Positions 27,387 through 36,386 of a stretch of 42,042 nucleotides of DNA are shown here, one piece after another (position 1 is the stretch's first letter; each line of letters starts with the position of its first letter). The stretch is taken from assembly GCA_014084085.1 (NCBI GenBank), contig NPFB01000087.1, positions 110,110-152,151 of the forward strand, given 5' to 3'. Source of the stretch: Hondaea fermentalgiana (Eukaryota; Sar; Bigyra; Thraustochytrida; Thraustochytriidae). A program made the translations under genes and the position numbers. The notes under the pieces were generated by a model. It saw only the letters and a list, made by a program, of their open reading frames with translations. It had not been told where the DNA came from and searched no databases.

Positions 27387-30352
27387 TCACCGCCATAAAA
27401 GTGGCGATGCCCTCGACTGGTCGTGCTGTAGCTCGCACCAGGGTGATACGGCGCCACGGGCCCACTTGCAGGCTTCGGAACCGGGACTCCCTGGTCGTGA
27501 TCCGCCTGAAACTGCTTACGACGCTTGTCAGCCATGCGTTTGCTCACGCGGCGAGCAAAGAAGGAGTCGTCGTTCTCGGTCTGAGCTTGAGCAATCTGCG
27601 CGCGCATCTTCTCCGTGCGCAGATGTGACTGCAAATCGCGCTGCTCTTGCACAAGCGTACTTATTTGCATTTCCGTGCTCGTGTGGCGCTCCGCACGAAG
27701 CTTCATGAGCTTCTCACGCGAGGCCATGAATAGCTTGGTCAAAGCACTATACTCGGAATCCTTGTCGTAGGCCACATCACGCTCGAGATTGTATCGCTCG
27801 CCCTCATCAATGTAGTGCTTGTCGCGTTGCCACTTGCGACGCAGGACCACAAGGACCACCAAAGCGAGAAGCAGACACGCACCCACAGCACCGCCAATCA
27901 CCGACACCGTCGTGATGCCCTTGGCACTAATTCCGTCTCCAGAAGAACCATCCGGGACAGAAGGCGAACCCGCATTCTCATCCGGCGGCTCGACGGTCAC
28001 GGCATCCTCTACATGCCGAAAGAAAACAGTCGAGGCCGCTGTAGGCGCCAAGGCCACTGTGGCCAACACCATGTCATCCGCGCCGACGCTCTCGTCCTCA
28101 AAAAGCGTGCTGACCAAACGCCGTCTGCTGTCGGCGGTTGGGCCGTCCGTCCGCGAAACGATCTCCGAAGTGATCTCAAACCCGCAACTCTCGCCAAAGC
28201 AAAAGTAAAGTTCGAACTCGCCGGTTTCCTCGGTCGCGAGCCCCGCCGAATACGTTCCATCATCGTGGTCCAAAATCGTGGCATTGAGCAGGCGCGGACG
28301 GGCTGCATCGTTGGCGTACGACCAGTTGCCGTCGCTTCCCTGCTGCGGGACCTCGATCCAGATGCCTTGCATCAGCTCCGGGGCTCCGCCATACTCGATG
28401 AGCTCGTCACAGAGATCGCGCGCCTGCACCGAGTACCCAACAAGACTCTCGCCGTCACCCGTCAGCGTCAGAGATGACGCACTCGAGGTCCCCGAGGCGC
28501 TGTCGACGCGGGCACCCGTCTTATCGAAAGTCTCAGATCCAATGTAAGTTGTCATATTGGCAGCCAGCTCCACCGTGTCAACGTCCCAGCTCGACAAGAA
28601 GATGTCCGCAGCATCAGAACCTGTTGCGGACGTGAAACCCATGTACGCGTTGCGCCCGCCGCCGAGCACATCCGCAATGACAAAGTCCGTCTGCCGCAGG
28701 TAGAGCGAACCATTAATGTAGACCTCGAGCCAGTCGGGCGACTCAAGGTACTCGATCGAGACCGTGTACGTTGTGCCGGGCACAAAGGTCGTCACATTAT
28801 CGTAGACGCGCACATCGCTCGACGTCAAATCGAGTCTCTCCCCGGGGCTCGAGGGATAGTGCAAACGCACTTGCTGGAGGGAGCAATCTGCCGCAGCGTC
28901 TTGTCGATCCGCGCACATATCAAAGACGACGGCCATGGCATTCGTGTAGTATCGGCAATTGAGACCGCCCATTGTGGTGATGGGAAGATCGACGAGGCCG
29001 CGCTCGAGCTGATGCACCACAAAGGCGAATCCCTGCGCCTGGCCCTCGGACCCTACAGTAAAGCTGAACGAGGTCTTGAAACCCGTGCCGACGTTAAACT
29101 GTGACTCCGCGTACGCATAACTGGGCGTATCAGGCGCGCCCTGCTGAGCGAGGTACAACCCATTGTCTGCGAAGTCGACTTGCGAGACGAAAAAGTCGGA
29201 AGCAACGGCTGTCTCAGGGAACGCTTGCGCCGTCGAGCCAGAAAGAAGCACATTGCAAGATTCGGAAATGGTTGTCGTCACGGCAAAGTTGGACGCTGAC
29301 GTCTGCCGTTCAGCATGGAAAAGGTCAAAGGCGTAAATTTGGCCCTGTTCGAGGCCTAGCGAGGCGCCGACTTTGGCCAGGTTGATCGAGTCATCTTGTG
29401 CGCTCTTGACGCCGCCGAGATCGAGCGCAAGTTGACCATTAATGAACACCCAGACGTCATCGTCGCCACTGAATTCAAAGTACTCGTCGCCGCGATACTT
29501 GAAGTACGTGTGGATCTCTGTGGTGAACCAGAACTTTTTACCTGGCCAATTGTTATCCTCGTACTGCGTCACGGGCCACACTGGCGCACTCTCCTCGTCC
29601 GGGTAGAGTGCCTGCGTGACTGGCGTTGCGCCCCCGGTCGCGTACGCATTGAGCGGGCCAAAGAACCCATCATTGTCGCTATCCGGGCCTTCGACTTCGT
29701 CGTCCGTGGCGCTGTCGAAAAAGTACTCGCAGACAGTGTCATTGTCAAAATCGTTGGTTGCGCAAGCCTCGTCCCTGTCACCATCCAGATACAGGTAGAG
29801 GGAAAACCCGACGCGCTTGTTGTAGCGCGCGTTGTCATTGTACCAGGATGAAAAGGCCTCGGGCCCTGCCGTCTTACATGTGTTGGACCCAGATCCGCTG
29901 CATCCGCCGCAAGCGTCCGAATCTGAGCAGTACTGCGGCTTGGGAATACCAGCTTGGTTCACGAGCGTCTCGTCCTGCAGCGTGCCCCTGTTCCGCGCAT
30001 ACGAGATAATGTCCCCGGTGGGCTGAAAGTCCGGGTGGCCGGAGATGGTGCCGTCCAAGAGCTCATCCGCATAAGGGCAATTCGCCTCCTTGATTCCTCC
30101 GTCGTCGTCCTCGCGCCATTTCGCAAATTGGCGCACGGCGGCTGTCGGGTCGAGCGCGCTCGGGTAGATCTCCAAGAGCGTATCCTTGTCGAGGTCTGGG
30201 GTGCAGAAGAAGGGCTGAAAGCTGCGCACGGTCGCCCTGTACTGTATGCTGTCGCGCGCCGAGGTCACCTGCGCGCTCGCGTCCTTGGCGAGCGCCGTCG
30301 CGGCCACGAGCGTGGCCACGACCCACGCACGAGGTCTCTTGACGCCGCCCAT
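27350..30352 (-). CDS. Fibro-slime/PA14 and lectin-type single-pass membrane protein
   Basis: A 1000-residue type I membrane protein. The signal peptide is residues 1-27, with a probable cut after DASAQ. A fibro-slime (PA14-like) domain fills about 40-363 and includes FSGDDDVWVFINGQ (294-307), DLGGV and the closing FDLFHAERQ (342-350). A legume-lectin-like beta-sandwich spans about 383-600 (FSFTVGSEGQAQGFAFVVH, VYINGSLYLR). A filamin-type Ig-like repeat lies at about 638-735 (DHDDGTYSAG). A transmembrane helix at 814-837 is followed by RRK and a 160-residue cytoplasmic tail with a likely coiled coil (866-925) and an acidic end. Fibro-slime and PA14 modules bind carbohydrate or matrix in other proteins; here a surface adhesin or receptor is inferred. 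The ATG at 30352 is chosen because the signal peptide follows at once; the open frame upstream is low-complexity. Confidence 0.88.
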   Translation of the reverse strand: MGGVKRPRAWVVATLVAATALAKDASAQVTSARDSIQYRATVRSFQPFFCTPDLDKDTLLEIYPSALDPTAAVRQFAKWREDDDGGIKEANCPYADELLDGTISGHPDFQPTGDIISYARNRGTLQDETLVNQAGIPKPQYCSDSDACGGCSGSGSNTCKTAGPEAFSSWYNDNARYNKRVGFSLYLYLDGDRDEACATNDFDNDTVCEYFFDSATDDEVEGPDSDNDGFFGPLNAYATGGATPVTQALYPDEESAPVWPVTQYEDNNWPGKKFWFTTEIHTYFKYRGDEYFEFSGDDDVWVFINGQLALDLGGVKSAQDDSINLAKVGASLGLEQGQIYAFDLFHAERQTSASNFAVTTTISESCNVLLSGSTAQAFPETAVASDFFVSQVDFADNGLYLAQQGAPDTPSYAYAESQFNVGTGFKTSFSFTVGSEGQAQGFAFVVHQLERGLVDLPITTMGGLNCRYYTNAMAVVFDMCADRQDAAADCSLQQVRLHYPSSPGERLDLTSSDVRVYDNVTTFVPGTTYTVSIEYLESPDWLEVYINGSLYLRQTDFVIADVLGGGRNAYMGFTSATGSDAADIFLSSWDVDTVELAANMTTYIGSETFDKTGARVDSASGTSSASSLTLTGDGESLVGYSVQARDLCDELIEYGGAPELMQGIWIEVPQQGSDGNWSYANDAARPRLLNATILDHDDGTYSAGLATEETGEFELYFCFGESCGFEITSEIVSRTDGPTADSRRRLVSTLFEDESVGADDMVLATVALAPTAASTVFFRHVEDAVTVEPPDENAGSPSVPDGSSGDGISAKGITTVSVIGGAVGACLLLALVVLVVLRRKWQRDKHYIDEGERYNLERDVAYDKDSEYSALTKLFMASREKLMKLRAERHTSTEMQISTLVQEQRDLQSHLRTEKMRAQIAQAQTENDDSFFARRVSKRMADKRRKQFQADHDQGVPVPKPASGPVAPYHPGASYSTTSRGHRHFYGGDADDDSDDDLDV

Positions 30353-31124
30353 CGCTTCGTCCGCGCTCGAGAGCTCGCTTTCCGCCGCGGGTGCACAAGG
30401 TCTCGCGTCTGCCGCGTGCGCCGCGCTCGGCGGCGATGCTTCGAGGGCTGGCTCGCCAGTGCACGCCCCGGCCAGTGCGCCTTCGTCTCCGGCTCGGGCT
30501 CCGGCTCGCTCCGGCTGCGCGCGCGCGACTGCTCGCGGCGTGCGTGCGGGTCCGGCCTGCGAGGCAGGCTGGCGTCCGGGTTTTACGAGGTTTGCTCGCT
30601 CGCCTGCGCCTGCTGTGCGCGTGCACGCGACATTGGCCGCTGCGGCGCGAGCGTGCAAGGAGTGATAAAGGAGCCTTCTAGCGGGAAGCCAGAGGCTCGG
30701 CGAGCCTCGCGCCGAGACTTGGCAAATTGTCCCCTTCCCCCGGGTCTTGTGCGGGTCCCGCGCTCTCCGGACACTGCGCGCGGAGGTCTCGGAGCATGTG
30801 CACGCGTACGAGACCCCGCGGACCGAGCACGTGGCACGCGCCCGCGGGGGAACGCACGCAGCGCGCAGAGCAGCGCAGAGCGGCGCAGAGCGGGGCAGAG
30901 CAGGGCAGAGCCGCCTCGGCCACGACGGATATGGAAAGCGCGGTCGGTCACTTGGAGCGCTTTCAAGACACCTCCCACGTCGGCGGCCCTGCCCTGGCTG
31001 GTGGTGCGGCAGTGGCCACTGGCTCTGCCTACCTTCAGGGCAGGAAAAGAGAAGATGGATGGATGGATGGTGGCTTTGGGTCAAGAAGTCAGGCAGAGCA
31101 GTACTACTACTATCCTACGAACGA
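30353..31124. other. Promoter-side spacer of the fibro-slime gene
   Basis: About 770 bp between two minus-strand genes, very GC-rich. It holds a 10-bp periodic repeat at 30861-30910 and (GGAT)n at 31053-31072. No credible gene on either strand. Confidence 0.5.
30861..30910. repeat. Five tandem decamers ending GGCAGAG/CGCAGAG
   Basis: Five consecutive 10-bp units, each ending in GCAGAG with one to three differences in the first four bases. The spacing equals about one helical turn. Confidence 0.8.
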
Positions 31125-34100
31125 TCAGGGGTGCGGGACGACCTTGCGCGTGGCCTTGCGCGAAGGCGTGGACGAGGCGGCGTCGAGAGCGCGCTGCTGC
31201 AAGTAAGCGGAAAGCTCGGTGAGCGCCGGGTGCGGAGGCGGAGCGGGACTCCGCGGCGCCTCCGTCTGGCCTTCAAGGTGCGCGGCTCGCAGGTAGACGG
31301 AGTGGGCTGCCTCGGGACTGCGCATGGAGAACGACCCGTGGTGCGCGACGCCGTCCTCGTCGTGGCGGTGCAAGTGAGGGGCAGGCCGCGCCGGCGGCGG
31401 CACACCCTTGCGCGCGCTCGGACTCGCGGCACCGGACGCGGGAGGGCGCGGTGGGTGGGGACCGTGGTGCGCCGTGGTTGCGTCCTGGATACCTTTGCGC
31501 AACCCCTCGATGCCCTCGAAACGCTTTTCCAAGCCTTGCAAACCCTTTTGGAGCACCTTTTTCGAGCTCAGCTTGCGCTGGTACTCGACAATCATGCGGA
31601 ACTGCATGTAACACCATCGCGCCTCGGCAGAGTCCTTGGTCTCCTCGTAGGCCTCGTTCATGATGGCAATGAGGAGATTGAGCAGCAGAATCACGAGCAA
31701 CGAGGCCGAAAGCACCGTCATGAAGATACCCAGCGTGCGATCGAGCTCGTACTTGCCGTCAAAGTCGAGGTCGCCAAGCGAGGCCCGGAAGGTGGCGACG
31801 AGGGCTCGTAAGACCGAACTCGCCGGCTCGTAGGTGAGCCCATACAGCACGAAATCAAAGAGCCCAAAGGCAAGAATGAAGACCGCAAAAATGAGGAAGA
31901 AGCTGAGAAGCTGGGTCAGCATGCCGCCAATAATAATGACGGGAATGGCCATGGACGCCGAAACCTGAAGGAACTCGAGACTCTTGATGTAGCAGAGAAA
32001 AACCGCAAAGGCGAGTAAGTGCTGTCGCACGTTCGCGTACCAGAGCACGTCCGAAATGTCGATAAAGGTGTCCTGCGCAGAATCTGTGTGCCACATGTCC
32101 AGTCGTGCGAGGACTTGACTAGCGACGTGGGCGTGCACCGAGGTGAGCGCCAAAAAGATGATCATGATGCAGATGTCGACATAGTTGAAGGGGTTGATCC
32201 AGTAGGGCGGAATGATGCGACGCGTCTGCCGCAGACAGATCGACATGCCCACCGAATCCGGCAGCGACGCGAAGACGCGAAAGGTTTTTTGATTCTCCAA
32301 AAAGAACGCAATGGCCTTGTCCGTGTCCATGAGGAGCGGGCGCCAGAACTTGGGCGCGTGGTCCTTGTGATTAGCCCCCCAGCGGTCGAACATGGAGCGG
32401 ATCTCAAACGTAAAGTAGCGAATGAGGTAAATGACGAGCGCGACCTCGATCCATATATTGCGCATGTCTCGATCTGAGGTGTAGCTCACGAGCTTGCGTG
32501 TCTCCCAGCGCTGCCCGGAAAAGATGCCGCCTGCGGCAGTCATTTCCAGAAAGACTCGGCCGTGCGTAAAGAGACCTTCGGACCGCGAATAGAGCGTAAA
32601 CTCAATCACCGCAAAGCGCGTGTTGAGCGAGACAAAGTTGCATTCATTGAGATCGTGCAAGAGAGCCTCAGCTTCGGTACGGTTCCTTGGCAAGGTGACG
32701 CTAAAGCCCCCAGGCCCGTAGAACCCAAAACTCCCAAAGACGGGAAAGGCCGGATTTTCCTCCCATGTCAGCAAGAGGTCCGTTCCATTGCTCAGAGCGC
32801 AGGTGAATGGTATTCGGTCCTCGACTTCGCTGCTCGCAGGCCTGTAGGTCCCACGTGTGTACGGCTGGAAACACGTCTCATCCGTCTGGGCGATGATGGA
32901 AGGCGTCGAAGACGAGCACGAGGACGGTCGCGTGCGCAGCTGACGATATCGCGGGCGACCCAAGAGACCCAACTGCCCATTGAGTAGCGCCCCGTTGCTG
33001 CCGACATTGCGCGCGATACCTTGGTCGTCCACGTATGCCTGGTCGGACTCCCAAAGCGCCTCGAGGACCACGTTGTTGAGGTACAGACGCCAGTCGTCGA
33101 GGTTACCGACTTCGGCGAGGCCCTTGAGGTCGACCTCGTCCCATTCGTCGGCGGCGACGCGATCAATTATGCCCGCCTGCATGGAAAACGCCTCGTAGCT
33201 GTTTCGGCCGCTGTACTGAATGGCGAGCATCGTCAGCAGACCGAGAAAAATCATCCACGAGCACAGCGACTGCACCGTCTTGGTCCGCATACCGGTTGCA
33301 ATCCAGACGGTGCGCACGGCAAACTGGGTGCGTTTGTCCATGAAAATTTCTGAATCGTAGCCGATCTCGTTGGGCCGGTCAAAGATGTCGGTCATTTCGT
33401 CCTCGTGCAGATCGAACCAATCGAAACGTGCATTCGTCATAAAGGCCGGGTCGCCCTCGTTGTCCTCGTGGTCGAGGTCGCCACCGGCCTCGAGCAAGAG
33501 TTTGATGAGCATGTTCTGGTTATTGATTTCCAGGAACAAATTTTCCAGGTCCTCGAGACGCTCGCTCTGTGCCAGGGAGCGCGCCCCGCTGTCGCGGTAT
33601 AAGCGATGCTGCGGAGAGTCACGATGACGATCAAAGGTGAAGAGAGGCTCGTTCCTGGACTCTGGAGAGATCTTGCTTGCATTCCTTCCCGCTCGCGCGT
33701 GAAGACGGAGCTTTTTGGGTCTCGACACGTCGTTTCGACGCTTGATCACGTCGAGAAAGAGCTGCACGGTCTCGCTTGTGTCTGGATCGCTGCGAAGCTT
33801 TTCTTCGTTGGCGGCGATAATTTGTTCCACAACACGATGCAAGTAGCTGTGTCGTGTGAAGGCATAATGCAGGGCTGTGCGGCCATCTTTGTTCTCGGCG
33901 CCCACCTCGGCACCTCCCTTGCGAATAAGAATGCTCGTGATATTAATGTGACCGTACGCAGCGGCAATGTGCAGCGTTGTCTCCTTGCCTGTCTTTGTTC
34001 GGGCTGCTGCGTTGGCGTTGTAGTTGAGCAGACACTTGACAATCATCACGTGACCGTGCATGGCGGCAAGGTGCAAAGGCGAAAAGCCTTCGTTGTCCTT

Positions 34101-35717
34101 GAGATTCACAGCAGCCTTGCTTTTACACAAGATGGCAACGACCTCGTCAAGCTCTTTGGGCTGTGCGCACGCCAAGTGAAGGGCGGTTTGCCGCATACTG
34201 GTTTCGCGCAGAGCTAGGTCATGCTGGAGGTCGCCAAGGTTGTTTTGCTCAAAGAGTTCCCTTACAGTGGCAGTGTGGCCATTTTTCACCGCCCACATGA
34301 GCGCCGTGTAGTCTTTGGGTCCGCCTTTGAGGTTCAAGTTGACACTCTGATACGAGGTCTTCTCTGATTGACGGCCATAAAAGAGCCTGTAGGTGAGCAA
34401 GGTACTGATGCAGTTGTCAAAGCCGCGCCTGCACGCAAGGTGAAGCGTGGTGTAACCATCTGCGTCGACAGCATTGGGGTCAAAGAGGGTCAGAAAGTCT
34501 TTTTTCTCTTCGTCCATGGGCTGCTCGTCGAGCATGGCTTCAATGTATCGTTTTGCTTCTGCCTCGTTTTGCGCGAGCCGAAGCGCTGCGTGGACGGGAG
34601 ATCCATCAAAGCTCCTGTCGGGCTCGTTCTGCGCATTCACAATTGCGGCATGCACCGGATGGGAGCTCCACGATAGATTTCTTGGCGCGTGCCACTTGGT
34701 CAGCGTCAGAATCATATTTTTATCGAGTTTTTCGGCGGCGCGAGAGAGTTTCGTCTCGGTGCAATCCACAAAATATTGCCACTGGACCTGGAGTTTGACT
34801 TGGGCCTCGAGAAGCTCATGCAGAATCTCGACGCTGTCCTTGACGAATGCGAGATGCCAGAGGGAGCCCGTTCCGTCGTGCGTGTGATTGCTCGTGCTGT
34901 TAATCTCGTAGAACTGATTGGGGTTCGGATACCGCAGAATCATTTCTTGCACAAAGCGATGCACTTCTTGGGAGCGTACGTTGTCGGGGAGCTCTTGAAT
35001 GGGCCGAATGGCGTCAATCATGCTTTTAATGATCTCGATCTCGTTTTCATTGCACGCGACCCAGAGTGCCGACTGTCCAATACGATTAATCTTATTCACG
35101 TTTGCGCCGTGCTTGACAAGCAGTGAGATGACCTCGAGCAAGAGATCCCAATCGTTTTGGCTATATTGAAAGGTCGGTCTGTCCGTATCCTCGGTCAACG
35201 GGAAAAGGAGGTGCATGAGACAGGTGTTCTCGTCTTCATCGTGCTGATTGGTATCGAGCGTCACATCTTTTCTTTCAAGGATGCGCTTACACTTGTTTAG
35301 GTCGTGCGCTTTGCCAGCGTACAAGAGCTCGTGACTCTGCTTAAGGTCCTCCTCGCTGAGGCCATCTCCTGATTGTTTGCGTATGAGCGCGAGGATATGC
35401 GAGGTGGGGAGACTCATGTTGGCGCCCCGAAGATCAGGCAAGTCACCACTGACCGCGGTTGTCTTTTTGCGTCGGGCAAAGGGTTTGCTGCGTTCGCGAA
35501 AGTCATGCAAGAGCGTCTCAAGTTTCTTTTCTGTGTCGGCGAGTAGTCGAATGGCATCCTGGCGCTCGCGAAGGTCGCTCCCACGTACGCTTTGACTGCT
35601 ACGTCGGCCAATTTCTGTGCCCACGCATATTGGCTCGCTCGAGCTCTCGGTTCTCGAGTACAGCGTGGTCGCACTACGTGGCGACGGTGGTGGTCGCCCT
35701 GCTCCAGTACCCTCCAT
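31125..35717 (-). CDS. Ankyrin-repeat polycystin-type (TRP family) cation channel
   Basis: A 1530-residue channel. The N-terminal half carries about ten or more ankyrin repeats between residues 160 and 760 (for example GYTTLHLACRRG, GFSPLHLAAMHGH, ETTLHIAAAYGH, GRTALHYAF). Then comes a polycystin-type core. S1 is at about 814-835. A 250-residue extracellular loop has hallmarks of the polycystin TOP domain: LDDWRLYLNN (873-882), RPRYRQLRTRPSSC (921-934), FYGPGGFSVTL (999-1009) and TRFAVIEFTLYSRSEGLF (1033-1050). S2-S6 follow, ending in the pore stretch RASLGDLDFDG (1311-1321) and S6 LLNLLIAIMNEAYEETK (1345-1361). A coiled-coil-like basic segment (1383-1410) and a Pro/His-rich tail follow. It is likely a non-selective cation or Ca2+ channel of the plasma, ciliary or endomembrane. 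Ankyrin repeats with a TOP domain is an unusual pairing. The ATG is at 35717; no intron is needed. Confidence 0.92.
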   Translation of the reverse strand: MEGTGAGRPPPSPRSATTLYSRTESSSEPICVGTEIGRRSSQSVRGSDLRERQDAIRLLADTEKKLETLLHDFRERSKPFARRKKTTAVSGDLPDLRGANMSLPTSHILALIRKQSGDGLSEEDLKQSHELLYAGKAHDLNKCKRILERKDVTLDTNQHDEDENTCLMHLLFPLTEDTDRPTFQYSQNDWDLLLEVISLLVKHGANVNKINRIGQSALWVACNENEIEIIKSMIDAIRPIQELPDNVRSQEVHRFVQEMILRYPNPNQFYEINSTSNHTHDGTGSLWHLAFVKDSVEILHELLEAQVKLQVQWQYFVDCTETKLSRAAEKLDKNMILTLTKWHAPRNLSWSSHPVHAAIVNAQNEPDRSFDGSPVHAALRLAQNEAEAKRYIEAMLDEQPMDEEKKDFLTLFDPNAVDADGYTTLHLACRRGFDNCISTLLTYRLFYGRQSEKTSYQSVNLNLKGGPKDYTALMWAVKNGHTATVRELFEQNNLGDLQHDLALRETSMRQTALHLACAQPKELDEVVAILCKSKAAVNLKDNEGFSPLHLAAMHGHVMIVKCLLNYNANAAARTKTGKETTLHIAAAYGHINITSILIRKGGAEVGAENKDGRTALHYAFTRHSYLHRVVEQIIAANEEKLRSDPDTSETVQLFLDVIKRRNDVSRPKKLRLHARAGRNASKISPESRNEPLFTFDRHRDSPQHRLYRDSGARSLAQSERLEDLENLFLEINNQNMLIKLLLEAGGDLDHEDNEGDPAFMTNARFDWFDLHEDEMTDIFDRPNEIGYDSEIFMDKRTQFAVRTVWIATGMRTKTVQSLCSWMIFLGLLTMLAIQYSGRNSYEAFSMQAGIIDRVAADEWDEVDLKGLAEVGNLDDWRLYLNNVVLEALWESDQAYVDDQGIARNVGSNGALLNGQLGLLGRPRYRQLRTRPSSCSSSTPSIIAQTDETCFQPYTRGTYRPASSEVEDRIPFTCALSNGTDLLLTWEENPAFPVFGSFGFYGPGGFSVTLPRNRTEAEALLHDLNECNFVSLNTRFAVIEFTLYSRSEGLFTHGRVFLEMTAAGGIFSGQRWETRKLVSYTSDRDMRNIWIEVALVIYLIRYFTFEIRSMFDRWGANHKDHAPKFWRPLLMDTDKAIAFFLENQKTFRVFASLPDSVGMSICLRQTRRIIPPYWINPFNYVDICIMIIFLALTSVHAHVASQVLARLDMWHTDSAQDTFIDISDVLWYANVRQHLLAFAVFLCYIKSLEFLQVSASMAIPVIIIGGMLTQLLSFFLIFAVFILAFGLFDFVLYGLTYEPASSVLRALVATFRASLGDLDFDGKYELDRTLGIFMTVLSASLLVILLLNLLIAIMNEAYEETKDSAEARWCYMQFRMIVEYQRKLSSKKVLQKGLQGLEKRFEGIEGLRKGIQDATTAHHGPHPPRPPASGAASPSARKGVPPPARPAPHLHRHDEDGVAHHGSFSMRSPEAAHSVYLRAAHLEGQTEAPRSPAPPPHPALTELSAYLQQRALDAASSTPSRKATRKVVPHP

Positions 35718-35842
35718 GGGAATCTAAAAGGATGGGCTGAGAGAAGATGATGAGATATGGAGTGGACAGATGGATGGAATGTAGACGGCCTTCTTCCTCG
35801 CGTCTTTCTGTCAGTCTGTTCTGTCAGTCTGTCAGTCAGTCA

Positions 35843-35873
<31 letters not shown>

Positions 35874-36386
35874 CCCTCTCCTCTTCTCTTCTTGCGCGCA
35901 CGCGCACGCGCGCGCGCGACCCTCGCGCTGCGTCGGCCCGTGCTGCGCCACGGCCCGGAGTTCTGATTGAATTTTGCTTTTCAATCGGTTACTACGTGTG
36001 CGTATTTTTAGCCTCGTCTTGGGCTTGTAGGCTCAGTACGGGATCGGTCTCGTCCTGACCCGGCCCGGTCGCCACGCCCAGCAAGGCAGGGCATACATAC
36101 GACTATGAGTAGCAGTACTCGTAGTAGTAGACGCTGAGCAGGCCCCAATTTCTGTAACGGCAACGTGTGTGCTTTGTTTGACTGCGCTCCCAACAACAGC
36201 ATCGAGAAAGAAAAAAAAAGAAAAAAAAGAAAAAAAAAAAGGAAGGAAAATAGGTTTACAACAACGTCCAAGTCGGTCCCAACTTGATGTGAATGAGAGG
36301 TGCGATGGGGCCAGCAGGGGCTCGATACGGCTGACTGGAAAGCGAGAGCGCTCAAAATGTGCAAAAGCATCTTCGCGTCAGAGTTT
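35718..36386. other. Promoter-side spacer of the channel gene
   Basis: Contains TCAG/TCTG repeats (35815-35873), an alternating CG/CA stretch near 35895-35918 that could adopt Z-DNA, GTA-type triplet units near 36105-36132, and an A-rich tract near 36204-36246. No gene is supported. Confidence 0.5.
35815..35873. repeat. (TCAG)n/(TCTG)n tetranucleotide repeat
   Basis: Mixed TCAG units grading into eight or more TCTG units, about 100-160 bp upstream of the channel ATG, so probably in its 5' leader. Confidence 0.9.
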
